From Palsa-295 sp963785585 (lineage in GTDB: Bacteria > Acidobacteriota > Terriglobia > Acidiferrales > UBA7541): a stretch of DNA of 64,000 nt. Position 1 is the stretch's first letter; the number at the start of each line of letters is the position of its first letter. The stretch is from assembly GCA_963785585.1 (NCBI GenBank), contig CAWAVW010000003.1, positions 186,001 through 250,000 of the forward strand, in the 5' to 3' direction. Shown here piece after piece: positions 8,290-17,185 of this stretch. The notes under the pieces are model-generated. The model was not told the origin of the DNA and did no database searches. It saw nothing but the letters and a program-made list of their open reading frames with translations. The position numbers and the translations under genes are program-made.

Positions 8290-9534
8290 ATGGATAGCAT
8301 TACAGATACAGCTTCACTTTTTTCAGAAATGCCGATTTCCGCTTACACCAGGGAACGGCTCGCGTTTGGCAAATTTTCGATTCCTACTCCCGTTCAGGCC
8401 GCGGCCATTCCGCAGGCTCTTGACGGCAAGGACGTACTTGCCACCGCGCAAACAGGAACCGGCAAAACACTCGCCTTCCTGATTCCCGTGATCGAACGCA
8501 TGTTGCAGGAAAAAACGCCCGGAATTTCAGCCCTCGCGCTGGTTCCCACGCGTGAACTCGCGATGCAGGTCGTCGAACAATACAACGCGCTGCGCGGCAA
8601 GCTTTTGGGCCCCGCCGCTCTCGTTGTCGGCGGCTTGTCCGAAGGCGCTCAGCTTCAATCGCTGCGCCGCGGCGCGCGTCTGGTCGTCGCCACTCCGGGG
8701 CGCCTGGAAGATTTTCTGTCTCGCAAACTCGTTCACTTCCGCGATCTTCGCGTCCTGATTCTGGACGAAGCCGACCGCATGCTGGACATGGGATTCCTTC
8801 CGGCCATCCGCAGGATCGCTTCCGTGCTCCCGAAAGATCGTCAAACGATGTGCTTTTCCGCCACGATGGAAGCTTCCGTCGCGCACCTGGTGAAAGACTA
8901 CATGAAGGCTCCCGTACGCCTGGCGTTCGGCTCCATCTTGAAGCCTTCCGAAAATGTGCGCGTTCAGGCTTTCGAAGTCCCGTCGGATCGCAAACTGAGC
9001 TTGCTGCAACGCTTGCTCCAGAAAGAAACCGGCCGCTGCCTCATCTTCGCTCGCACCAAGCGCGGAGCCGAGCGGTTGGCCATCAGTCTCACGCGCGATG
9101 GCTTTGCGGCTGCCATGATTCACGGCGGCCGTTCGCAATCGCAGCGTACCGCGGCATTGACCGGGTTTCAGCAAGGGCGCTACCGCGTCCTGGTTGCCAC
9201 CGATCTCGCGTCGCGCGGCATTCACGTGCAGGATATCGCTCACGTGATTAACTACGATCTGCCGGATCTCGCCGAGAATTTCATCCACCGCGTTGGCCGC
9301 ACCGGCCGCGCTGGCGGACGCGGCGTGGCTTCCACTCTCTTCGGTCGCGATCAGCGCACCGAACTGATGCAGCTCGAACGTACGCTCGGAATCAAGATGG
9401 AACGGATGCGCGCGGAAGGTGATCCGGGGGAAAAAGAACCACCCCCGATGAAAAGCGCTTACGAACGTTTCCAATCGAACAAGAAGTCCAGAATCGACCG
9501 CCTGCCCGGAGAAATTCTCCAAGCGCAAGTCTAA
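8290..9534 (+). CDS. DEAD-box ATP-dependent RNA helicase
   Basis: RNA helicase of the RhlE/DeaD/CsdA group, 414 residues, likely acting in ribosome assembly, RNA decay or cold adaptation. Motifs in order: Q motif region (FGKFSIPTPVQAAAIP), motif I ATAQTGTGKT, Ia PTREL, Ib TPGR, II LDEADRM, III SAT, IV LIFARTK, V VATDLASRGIHV, VI HRVGRTGRAG. The C-terminal tail after about residue 360 is short and basic. The ATG at 8290 follows AAAGGTAA. The 22-residue upstream extension from 8227 has no Shine-Dalgarno site. An intrinsic terminator follows the stop codon. Confidence 0.95.
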   Translation: MDSITDTASLFSEMPISAYTRERLAFGKFSIPTPVQAAAIPQALDGKDVLATAQTGTGKTLAFLIPVIERMLQEKTPGISALALVPTRELAMQVVEQYNALRGKLLGPAALVVGGLSEGAQLQSLRRGARLVVATPGRLEDFLSRKLVHFRDLRVLILDEADRMLDMGFLPAIRRIASVLPKDRQTMCFSATMEASVAHLVKDYMKAPVRLAFGSILKPSENVRVQAFEVPSDRKLSLLQRLLQKETGRCLIFARTKRGAERLAISLTRDGFAAAMIHGGRSQSQRTAALTGFQQGRYRVLVATDLASRGIHVQDIAHVINYDLPDLAENFIHRVGRTGRAGGRGVASTLFGRDQRTELMQLERTLGIKMERMRAEGDPGEKEPPPMKSAYERFQSNKKSRIDRLPGEILQAQV

Positions 9535-9589
9535 GCACAGGCATGAATCGTTGCTGTGATTTCTGAAAACGGAATCCGAAGGTGATAAC

Positions 9590-9625
9590 CGGCGGCGGCG
9601 CGAAAACGTAGCCGCCGTTTTTATT
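9590..9625 (+). terminator. Intrinsic terminator after the DEAD-box helicase
   Basis: CGGCGGC (9590-9596) pairs with GCCGCCG (9611-9617) and is followed immediately by TTTTTATTT. It lies 55 bases after the helicase stop and just before the convergent aminopeptidase gene ends. Confidence 0.75.
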
Positions 9626-9627
9626 TG

Positions 9628-10995
9628 TTACTGCGCCATGCCGCCGGATCCAGCGGGGGTTTTGGCCATTGCCGCTTCCACTTCCTCCGGTGTTCGCGGC
9701 AGACGGCCCGATAGGATCTTGTTTCCGTCCGCCGTCACTAGTACATCGTCCTCGATCCGCACTCCCAATTTTTCCTCTGGAATATAAATCCCGGGCTCGA
9801 CGGTCACCACCATTCCCGGTTCCAACGGCCGATTCCTGTCGCCCGGATCGTGTACATCCAGTCCCAAGTGATGACTCACCCCGTGGATGTAGTATTTCCC
9901 CAGCGCCTCGCCGTACAGGTCTTTTCCGTGCGTGTTGATGTACTCCATGCTGATCCCCATCAAGCTGTCTTTCCCGCCATAGAGTTTCGCTCCGGGCTTT
10001 ACCGCCGCAATCGCGGCGTTCTGCGCGCCCAGCACGATATCGTAAATTTCGCGCTGCCGCGGCGTAAACTTGCCGTTCGCCGGAAGAGTGCGCGTAATGT
10101 CGGCGGCATACCCGCCGTATTCGCCGCCCACGTCGATCACCACCACGTCGCCATCCTGAATTTGCGCGTCCAGAATGTCGTAATGCAGCACCGTTGAATT
10201 CAGTCCCGTCCCCACGATCGGCGCGTACGCCTCTCGCGCGCATCCGCCCCACTCGTGAACTTCCTTCATCCGCGCCGCGATTTGATACTCGTACAATCCG
10301 GGTTTCATCTGCTTCATCGCGTCCAGATGCGCGTCCACGGAAAGGTCGATGGCCTTCTGCAGCAGCGCCAGCTCGCCCGCTGACTTCACCTGCCGCATCG
10401 CGCTGATCGCCGGCGCAGCATCTTTCAACGTCGCGCCCGGAGCTGTGGCCTTCACCCACTCCGTCGCCTTCGTGAAATGCGGATAACCCGTCTCATTCTT
10501 CGGCGGCAGCAGCGTGTACAAGCTCGAATACTGTTTCGCCGCTGCGGCCAGATCGTCTTTCAACTTCGCATAGGGCCGGACCGTCGCGAAGCCGGTTTTC
10601 TCGGCGACCCCTGCATCCTCGGGCCCCATCTTTACGCCTTCCCATTTCTCCGAAATCAGATTCCGCTCGGGCAAATACAAGATCTCGCGTGGTCCGTCCG
10701 CGAACTTTCCCGCTGGAGCGTCGGGCAACAGCAGCAGCGCAGCTCCCGCTTCGTCGTGTCCGGTCAAATAATAGAAATTGGGCTCCTGAAAAAAAATCGC
10801 CACTTCCGAACTGTCTTGCGCCGCCGTGTACCCAAAAATCACCACCGGACCGTCCAGCTTGGCTCGCAACGCCGCTCTTCGCGCTTGATACTCGGCGGCA
10901 GGCTGCGGAAACCGCGCCTGCGCGGCCGCGCACGCCAGTAACACAATTCCGCACAGTACCGCCAACACCCGTCCGCAACGCGTTCGAATTTTCAT
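9628..10995 (-). CDS. Exported Xaa-Pro aminopeptidase (M24B)
   Basis: Metal-dependent aminopeptidase P-type enzyme (M24 family, creatinase fold), 455 residues, removing N-terminal residues before proline. The N-terminal regulatory domain begins FPQPAAEYQARRAALRAKL; the catalytic pita-bread domain shows DGDVVVIDVGGEYGGYAADITRT (the two metal Asp), HGVSHHLGLDVHDPG (His), and EPGIYIPEE ... RIEDDVLVT (Glu ligands). A signal peptide (residues 1-24, ending AQARF) indicates periplasmic location, unlike cytoplasmic PepP. The start at 10995 has GGAGTG upstream; the 17-residue longer form would bury the signal peptide. The C-terminus is Gly/Ala-rich. Confidence 0.88.
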   Translation of the reverse strand: MKIRTRCGRVLAVLCGIVLLACAAAQARFPQPAAEYQARRAALRAKLDGPVVIFGYTAAQDSSEVAIFFQEPNFYYLTGHDEAGAALLLLPDAPAGKFADGPREILYLPERNLISEKWEGVKMGPEDAGVAEKTGFATVRPYAKLKDDLAAAAKQYSSLYTLLPPKNETGYPHFTKATEWVKATAPGATLKDAAPAISAMRQVKSAGELALLQKAIDLSVDAHLDAMKQMKPGLYEYQIAARMKEVHEWGGCAREAYAPIVGTGLNSTVLHYDILDAQIQDGDVVVIDVGGEYGGYAADITRTLPANGKFTPRQREIYDIVLGAQNAAIAAVKPGAKLYGGKDSLMGISMEYINTHGKDLYGEALGKYYIHGVSHHLGLDVHDPGDRNRPLEPGMVVTVEPGIYIPEEKLGVRIEDDVLVTADGNKILSGRLPRTPEEVEAAMAKTPAGSGGMAQ

Positions 10996-11076
10996 GGATT
11001 CACTCCGTACAAAGTCCAAATCGGGAAGGGAATTCCGTACGCCCAAATTGCCGAAACCCCCTACAACGCAAAAAAC

Positions 11077-12747
11077 CTAAAATCCCGGCGCGCCCGTGGA
11101 CGCAGGCCGCACTTCACCGGACTCCACTCCGAACCGCAAGCGTTCCAGATACGTTTGCGCCAGTGACATCAAACCTGTGTACAGGTAGCCCCACACGAAC
11201 AGCAGCAGGAACGGCACCGTCGCGTAATTCTGATTATCGAGCGCGTACAAAACCGCCAGCGCGAAATACAATCCCAGCCCCACTTCCGCAAATGGCATCC
11301 ATCCCGCGCTCTTGCGATAGGTCTTCTTCGACCAACCGGAACCGCCCGACCCGCCGTGGGCTCCTGCTTCCACGCGGTACTTCGGCGTGCGCACGAATTC
11401 TGACTTCACGCCAAAGATCGCTTCCATCACCGCTTTCGCGTTGCGCACCGATAGTCCGATGCCCACGGCCATCACGAAAGGCAGATACAAAAACGTGCGC
11501 TTCCAGGTCTTCGGATACAGTGCCCGCTCCGCCGCCAGATAAAACGACGAAATCGAGCACGTCGAAGCCATAAACAGCGGCAGATCGATGACCAGAACCT
11601 GAAACCATCCCTGATAGAAACGGACGATCATCGCCGGCAGCAAAATAATCGACATGCAAACCATCAGCGGATAGCTGATATTCGCAGTCAGGTGAAACAC
11701 CGCCTCGGCCTTCACCGCGGCCGGCGCATTCGACCGCAGCACGCGCGGCAAAATCTTCTTCGCCGTTTGCATCAAGCCCTTGGCCCAGCGCGCTTGCTGC
11801 GACTTGAACGCATTCATCTCCACCGGCAACTCCGACGGGCAGTCGATCTCCGGCAGGTACACGAAATGCCATCCGCGAAGCTGTGCGCGATACGAAAGGT
11901 CCGTATCTTCGGTCAGCGTGTCATGCTGCCAACCGCCGGCATCCTCAATGGCTGCCCGCCGCCAGATTCCCGCCGTCCCGTTGAAATTGAAAAACAGGCC
12001 GCTGCGAAATCTCGACGAATGCTCGATGATGAAGTGCCCATCCAGCAGAATCGCTTCCACTTCCGTGAGCGCCGAATAGTTACGGTTGATATAGCTCCAG
12101 CGCGTCTGCACCATCGCCAGCTTAGGATCCTGAAAATAGGGAACTGTCCGCCGCAGAAAATCCGCCGGAGGAATAAAATCCGCGTCGAAAATTGCCACAA
12201 ACTCGCCGGCCGACGTCGTCAATCCCTCTTGCAGCGCGCCCGCTTTGAATCCTTCCCGATTGTCGCGATGGATATAGCGAATCGGCACGCCCAGCTGCTG
12301 GTATCGCTCGACGCAATCCCGCGCCACCTGCTGCGTCTCATCCGTCGAATCGTCCAGCACCTGAATATCCAGCAGCTCGCGCGGATAGTCGAACGCCGCC
12401 ACCGCTTCCACCAGCCGCTCGATCACGTACCGCTCGTTATAGATCGGCAGTTGCACCGTCACGCGTGGCCACACCTTCACTTCCGGCGGCGGCCCGGCCA
12501 CATTTTTTCGGTTTTTGAAGTAGTTATAGACCAGCGCGTAGCGGTGAATCCCGTACACCGCCAGAATCGTCATCACGAAAAAGTACGGCAGCATGATCGC
12601 CAGATCGAACGCATTTGCGTGATACAACCCGCGAAACGGGTTCATCGTCGGATCGGTGTTCCGCCGCCAGAAATCCGTCACCGGATTGCTTCCCGGATGC
12701 AGAATCCAGCCAGCCGCGGCAACCGCTAAATTGATCTTCCTGATCAA
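11077..12747 (-). CDS. Membrane glycosyltransferase family 2 (cellulose synthase-like)
   Basis: Processive-type GT2 membrane enzyme, 556 residues. One helix near residues 50-70, then a cytosolic catalytic domain with DDSTDE, DADF, TEDTDLSYRAQLRGW and QQARWAKG (the Q--RW signature of processive beta-glycosyltransferases), then four or more C-terminal helices (TANISYPLMVCMSIILL, FLYLPFVMAVGIGL and others). It probably makes a beta-linked polysaccharide or glycolipid; the donor sugar is unknown. The start is uncertain: a TTG at 12747 or the ATG at 12645. The good sigma-70 promoter at 12811-12838 would give a leader of about 57 bases to the TTG, which favours the longer form. Confidence 0.85.
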   Translation of the reverse strand: MIRKINLAVAAAGWILHPGSNPVTDFWRRNTDPTMNPFRGLYHANAFDLAIMLPYFFVMTILAVYGIHRYALVYNYFKNRKNVAGPPPEVKVWPRVTVQLPIYNERYVIERLVEAVAAFDYPRELLDIQVLDDSTDETQQVARDCVERYQQLGVPIRYIHRDNREGFKAGALQEGLTTSAGEFVAIFDADFIPPADFLRRTVPYFQDPKLAMVQTRWSYINRNYSALTEVEAILLDGHFIIEHSSRFRSGLFFNFNGTAGIWRRAAIEDAGGWQHDTLTEDTDLSYRAQLRGWHFVYLPEIDCPSELPVEMNAFKSQQARWAKGLMQTAKKILPRVLRSNAPAAVKAEAVFHLTANISYPLMVCMSIILLPAMIVRFYQGWFQVLVIDLPLFMASTCSISSFYLAAERALYPKTWKRTFLYLPFVMAVGIGLSVRNAKAVMEAIFGVKSEFVRTPKYRVEAGAHGGSGGSGWSKKTYRKSAGWMPFAEVGLGLYFALAVLYALDNQNYATVPFLLLFVWGYLYTGLMSLAQTYLERLRFGVESGEVRPASTGAPGF

Positions 12748-12810
12748 TCGAATAGGCCTTGGGGACGCTTCACTCGCGGCTCGAATCGACTCGCGCCCGC
12801 CAGCCCAATT

Positions 12811-12838
12811 ACTATAAAGCGTTGTGAAACCGTGTCAA
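12811..12838 (-). promoter_or_regulatory. Sigma-70-type promoter for the GT2 gene
   Basis: Read on the minus strand: -35 TTGACA (complement of 12833-12838), 16-base spacer, -10 TATAGT (complement of 12811-12816). That is a perfect -35 and five of six -10 matches, pointing at the GT2 gene that begins 60-70 bases downstream. Confidence 0.65.
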
Positions 12839-12998
12839 CGAGCGCCTTGCCAACACGCGATGGAGCGGGGACAAAATCGAAATTCGGCATTTAGTTTGCG
12901 GAATGATCCGCATTCGTTGACACTCCCAGCGCCTCCCCATACGATACTTACCATTGCGCCTTCGTCGCTCGTCTTAAAGGTCGAGGAGAGTTCACGCC

Positions 12999-14540
12999 AT
13001 GAATTACCGACGCACTCGATTCTGTTTCGCGCTTCTCGCTCTAGTTTGCTCGCTCGCGGCGAGCGCGATTGTGGCCGCGCGCTTAGAGGCGCGCTCCGGC
13101 GCTCGGCCGTTTGAGGCCCCACCTTCTCTCGGCGCCGCCGCGCCATCCAGCGCGCTCGACGACGCCGTCCTCGCCAAAGCCTACCGCTTCGAACGCGGCG
13201 GCTGGATCTACGTTCACCTGGAAGGCTCGCCTCACGATATCGGCTACCAGCATGGGGTTCTTCTCTCCTCGGAAATCGCCAGTGGCTTCGCCGCAGCCAG
13301 CCTGGAAATGACGCACAGCTCCGGCCGCGACTGGGAATTTTTCCGCCGCGCCGCCCGTCAAATGCTCTGGCCGAAAATCGATCCTGAATATCAGGCCGAG
13401 CTGCAGGGCATCGCCGACGGCCTCGCCGCAAAAAGAGTAAAGCTGGATCTCGACGATGTGGTGGCGCTCAACGCCTTCATGGAACTCGCCGATTACTACG
13501 TCCCGTGGCTCGACGAGCAAACCAAGTCCTCACGCCCGCCCGTTGCCGCCGCGCACGAGCACTGCAGCTCCTTCGTTGCCACCGGCCGTTACACCAAAGA
13601 CGGCAAAATCGTGATCGCTCACAACAACTGGACCAGTTACACCGAAGGCGCCCGCTGGAACATCATTTTCGACATCGTCCCACAAAGCGGTTTCGCGATG
13701 TTGATGGACGGCTACCCGGGCGTGATTGCCAGCGACGACGATTTCGGCGTCAACTCCGACGGCATGATGATCACGGAAACCACGATCTCCGATTTCAAGG
13801 GCTGGGACGTGAACGGCAAACCCGAATTCGTCCGCGCGCGCAAAGCCATGCAGTATGCCGGCTCGATCGACGAGTACGTGAAAATCATGCTCGATGGAAA
13901 CAACGGCGGGTACGCCAACGACTGGCTGCTTGGCGATCGCAAAACCGGGGAAATTGCACGCTTTGAACTCGGCCTGAAGCACACCAAAGTCTGGCGCTCG
14001 AACGACGGCTACTTCGTCGGTTCGAATTTCCCGAGCGATCCCGACGTCACCCGCGACGAAACCACCTTCGATCCGAACAATCCCGCCGATTCACCCAACG
14101 CCCGACACGTCCGCTGGGATCAGTTGATGGAGCAGAACAAAGGCAAAATCGATACGGCCCTCGCCGAAGCTTTCATCTCCGATCACTACGATGCGTACGA
14201 GAAAAAGATCGATCCGAATCACCGCACGCTCTGCGGTCACGGCGATCAGCCCACGCCCGGCGATCCTTCCCGCGAGAAAATTCCTTTCAACCCCACCGGC
14301 GCGGTACAGGGAAAAGTGATGGATACACACATGGCCGAAACCATGAGCTTGATGGCGCGCATCGGCCATCCTTGTGGCACAAATTTCAAAGCTCAGCCCT
14401 TTCTCGATGCGCATCCGGAATTCAGTTGGCAGGCGCCGATTCTGGTCGACATGGACGCCGGACCGTGGACTCAATATCACGCCGGCGAACACCGCCCGAG
14501 CGCAGCTGCCGCTTCGTCCGGCGCGCCTTCGTCAAAATAA
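12999..14540 (+). CDS. Exported C45-family / phospholipase B-like Ntn hydrolase
   Basis: A 513-residue exported protein resembling the C45 acyl-CoA:6-aminopenicillanic acid acyltransferase / phospholipase B-like families, which self-cleave to expose a catalytic Cys. Evidence: signal peptide (1-27); SPHDIGYQHGVLLSSEI, typical of the N-terminal part; Cys near residue 189 in AHEHCSSF followed by KDGKIVIAHNNWTSY; GYPGVIASDDDFGVNSDGMMITETT; NDWLLGDRKTGEIARFELG. The nucleophile would be the Cys in EHC-SSF. An upstream GAGGAGAG lies about 10 bases before the ATG. It would act on an amide or ester in the periplasm; the substrate cannot be told from sequence. Confidence 0.78.
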   Translation: MNYRRTRFCFALLALVCSLAASAIVAARLEARSGARPFEAPPSLGAAAPSSALDDAVLAKAYRFERGGWIYVHLEGSPHDIGYQHGVLLSSEIASGFAAASLEMTHSSGRDWEFFRRAARQMLWPKIDPEYQAELQGIADGLAAKRVKLDLDDVVALNAFMELADYYVPWLDEQTKSSRPPVAAAHEHCSSFVATGRYTKDGKIVIAHNNWTSYTEGARWNIIFDIVPQSGFAMLMDGYPGVIASDDDFGVNSDGMMITETTISDFKGWDVNGKPEFVRARKAMQYAGSIDEYVKIMLDGNNGGYANDWLLGDRKTGEIARFELGLKHTKVWRSNDGYFVGSNFPSDPDVTRDETTFDPNNPADSPNARHVRWDQLMEQNKGKIDTALAEAFISDHYDAYEKKIDPNHRTLCGHGDQPTPGDPSREKIPFNPTGAVQGKVMDTHMAETMSLMARIGHPCGTNFKAQPFLDAHPEFSWQAPILVDMDAGPWTQYHAGEHRPSAAAASSGAPSSK

Positions 14541-14545
14541 TTTCT

Positions 14546-16606
14546 TCAGCGCCGCTGAAAATCGGGCGACGCCAGCACATAACCCGCCACCAAGCGCAAC
14601 GCGTCCACCGGCGAATTCGCGATCAGTTTCTGCGCGTCGGCATCCTGCATCTGCGTCCGGATAATTCCCTCGTCCTTCTCGGATAAATCGCCGGACAGCA
14701 GCGCATTTTCGATGATCGCAGCCGCGGCGTCGAACCCTTCCCGCCTCTCGGCAGCCGTTGTCTTCGATTGCGCCGCGGCGCCGCTGTACACCACTCCCAG
14801 CGCCACCAGATTCCCCGGATCGAACTGCAAGCCGCTCAATTTTCCCTGCGTCAACGCCGTCGCAAAATTGATCCGTTGCAGCAGGCTTCCTTCCGTCTCC
14901 CAGGTTTGCGCCTTCATCGAATATCCGGTTGGAACCGCCATTCCGTAGGGCTGCATTCCCATCTGATTCAAATTCTGCAGCATCGAATCCGGCTCTGTCG
15001 CATTGGCGCCGCTCGCCCGTACCGCGGACACCATAAACTCCAGCGGCGTCTTCAGCTTTGCCCGATAGACGTTTGGCGACCAGAACTCCGGCGATTTCAG
15101 CATCGCTCGCATCACTTCGCGAATGTCGCCGTCGCTCGACTGGTAGGTCGCGGCCATCCGCTGCACCAGGCTTTCCGGCGGATCGTCGGACACAAACCGG
15201 GTAGCGATACTCTTCGAAATAAAATGGGCCGTCGCCGGGTTCTTCGCCAGCATTTCGAGCGCTCGCATTCCTTCGTCGCTGCCCGCCTCGTAAAACTTTT
15301 CGCCCAGCACCGTTTTCGTTCCGGGTTCGTGCCGCTTCGGGTCAAACTGAAATTGCCCTCCATCGTCGGGATTCGCGATCGTCCATCCCGTCAGGATGCG
15401 CGCCAGCTCGGTCACGTCCGTCTGCGTGTATCCGCCGTCCGCTCCCAGCGTGTGCAGTTCCATCACTTCGCGGCCGTAATTTTCGTTCAATCCGTTTTTG
15501 CCCTTATTCCCCGCTGCTGAATTCGGTCCGATACTCAACCAATTATCCAGATACGTCAGCATCGCCGGACTTTGCGCCGTGGCCACCAGTAAATCGCGAA
15601 ATTTGCCAAGCGCGTGCGGACGAATCACATCGCGTTCGTACGCCGTCGTGTAGTACGCGCAACGGTCCTTCCCCTGGTAAACGTTGAAGTGATTGATCCA
15701 GAAATCCGTCATCACTTCCAGCAGTTGCCGCCGTGAATAAATCGCGCGCATCAGCTTCGCCTGTTGCAATTCGTACGTCACGACGCCCTGCGGATATCCC
15801 AGCGCCCTCAGGAGTTCCCGCTCCTGAGGGGTCGCATCCGCGTTCAATCGGTCCCGCTGGTCGCCGCGCAGTTGATTCGGAAAATTCACCAGCTGCTCGG
15901 CCGGCAAATTCTCCAGAGCCGCAATCCTCTGATTCTTCGGCATGGCCAGCAGCGTGTCCCCAATCTCGCGAGCGCGGTCTTGCGGCGACATCTCCGCACC
16001 CGTCATCTCCATCGGACCGCTCACCGTCGTGTCGGGCGCCGCGCCCTTCGTATCTTTACTCGCATCGGCGTTCCCAGCCTGCGGCGTCTCGCCGTTTGCC
16101 AGCGCCACCAGCGCTTTCGCTGCTTCCTTTTGTTTCTCCTGCTCCTGCATTTTCGCCACGTTCACCGCGTACACCAATTTCTGTGCTGCATCCGTCGGCA
16201 TCGGACGCTTCCCCGCAATCACCTGCCGGATCACGCCGTCGCTCGGAAACGCAGCCGCCAGTTGCTTCGGATTCATGCGCGTCGTCGCGTAGGGCGCGAG
16301 CTTTGCCTCCAACGCCGAATCATCGATGCTTTCCGGATGCAATTGATCCTCGATCCATTCGTCGAGACCTTGCCGCATCACGGCTTCCACGTCGCCGGGC
16401 CTCGGCCCAAACGTCAGCCGGTTCAAAGCGTGGAGCGTACGTTGGCGTTCGCTGAGCGGCGCTTCGTGATCCGTAGCGGACGTCACAGGCGATTTCTTCT
16501 TCGCCTGCGCGACCTGCTGTGTTGCCGGCGTCTGCGATTCCGCCGGCGCTGCGAGTGCGCAAATCAACGCAATCGCTACTGCGTGTTTTTCCAGCCCGCC
16601 CTTCAT
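14546..16606 (-). CDS. Exported DUF1800 domain protein
   Basis: A 686-residue protein with a signal peptide (AVAIALICALAAPAESQ) and the DUF1800 architecture: TLHALNRLTFGPRPGDVEAV near the start, TDFWINHFNVYQGK in the middle, NENYGREVMELHTLGADGGYTQ and VTELARILTGWTI, then FISKSIATRFVSDDPP. DUF1800 proteins are common in Planctomycetes, Acidobacteria and proteobacteria, usually paired with a DUF1501 protein. No DUF1501 gene is adjacent. An insertion of about 100 residues (roughly 150-260, rich in Ala, Gln and Asp) is less conserved-looking. GGAGG sits 7 bases before the ATG. Molecular function is unknown. Confidence 0.85.
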   Translation of the reverse strand: MKGGLEKHAVAIALICALAAPAESQTPATQQVAQAKKKSPVTSATDHEAPLSERQRTLHALNRLTFGPRPGDVEAVMRQGLDEWIEDQLHPESIDDSALEAKLAPYATTRMNPKQLAAAFPSDGVIRQVIAGKRPMPTDAAQKLVYAVNVAKMQEQEKQKEAAKALVALANGETPQAGNADASKDTKGAAPDTTVSGPMEMTGAEMSPQDRAREIGDTLLAMPKNQRIAALENLPAEQLVNFPNQLRGDQRDRLNADATPQERELLRALGYPQGVVTYELQQAKLMRAIYSRRQLLEVMTDFWINHFNVYQGKDRCAYYTTAYERDVIRPHALGKFRDLLVATAQSPAMLTYLDNWLSIGPNSAAGNKGKNGLNENYGREVMELHTLGADGGYTQTDVTELARILTGWTIANPDDGGQFQFDPKRHEPGTKTVLGEKFYEAGSDEGMRALEMLAKNPATAHFISKSIATRFVSDDPPESLVQRMAATYQSSDGDIREVMRAMLKSPEFWSPNVYRAKLKTPLEFMVSAVRASGANATEPDSMLQNLNQMGMQPYGMAVPTGYSMKAQTWETEGSLLQRINFATALTQGKLSGLQFDPGNLVALGVVYSGAAAQSKTTAAERREGFDAAAAIIENALLSGDLSEKDEGIIRTQMQDADAQKLIANSPVDALRLVAGYVLASPDFQRR

Positions 16607-16797
16607 CCCAAACCTCCATCACCCACGCGCACGCTATCCTGAACCCTTAATTCCTCAACAGGTTTCGGCGGCCCGACAATACCATTAGCCCTCTCCGCAT
16701 AAGTCGTCGCCAACTAGCTGCTAACGGATTGAGCGCACGGTCCTTGCGCTCGCTGGAAAACGCCCCAGCAAGGCGATTAAAATCGAAGGAATCAAAG

Positions 16798-17151
16798 GTG
16801 TGTGTCGTGGCTGAGAACTGCACTGCCAAGGGTTGCAAACTGTCCGTTCCCACCGGCCTCGCGGCCGAGCATCTCTGCGTTATGCACTTCACTCTATTCA
16901 TCGAAAATGAGTGTGCCGAGATGCGGCGCGAAACCGCGCTTTCCAACACCAGTCACGACCGTCAGCTCGAGTTCATGCAACGCATATCGGGTCGAGGCGA
17001 AGCGCTGGTCAACGTGGCAACCAGCGGATTTTCCATGTCTGATGAGCTGAAAGCCCGCGTTCTCAGCACTTTGCTGACGCTCATGAATACCCGCGAAAAT
17101 ATGGACCGCGCCGCCATGCGCCAGTCGGCGCTTCGTCGTTTCGTCGGCTAG
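16798..17151 (+). CDS. Small cysteine-containing protein of unknown function
   Basis: A 117-residue protein that I do not recognise. I choose the GTG at 16798 because GAAGGA ends 7 bases upstream; a longer frame to 16729 lacks a ribosome site. The first 40 residues hold five Cys (two in CVVAENCTAKGC, then LCVMHF and ENEC) with an adjacent His, which could bind a metal. The rest is helical (RQLEFMQRISGRGEALVN; DELKARVLSTLLTLMNTRENM). It has no signal peptide. It is convergent with the ThiF-like gene, and its upstream neighbour DUF1800 is divergent, so it is probably transcribed alone. Codon use matches the neighbours, which supports a real gene. Confidence 0.65.
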   Translation: MCVVAENCTAKGCKLSVPTGLAAEHLCVMHFTLFIENECAEMRRETALSNTSHDRQLEFMQRISGRGEALVNVATSGFSMSDELKARVLSTLLTLMNTRENMDRAAMRQSALRRFVG

Positions 17152-17185
17152 CGACCGCGATCCGCGCCGCCGCCGAGAGATCGCC

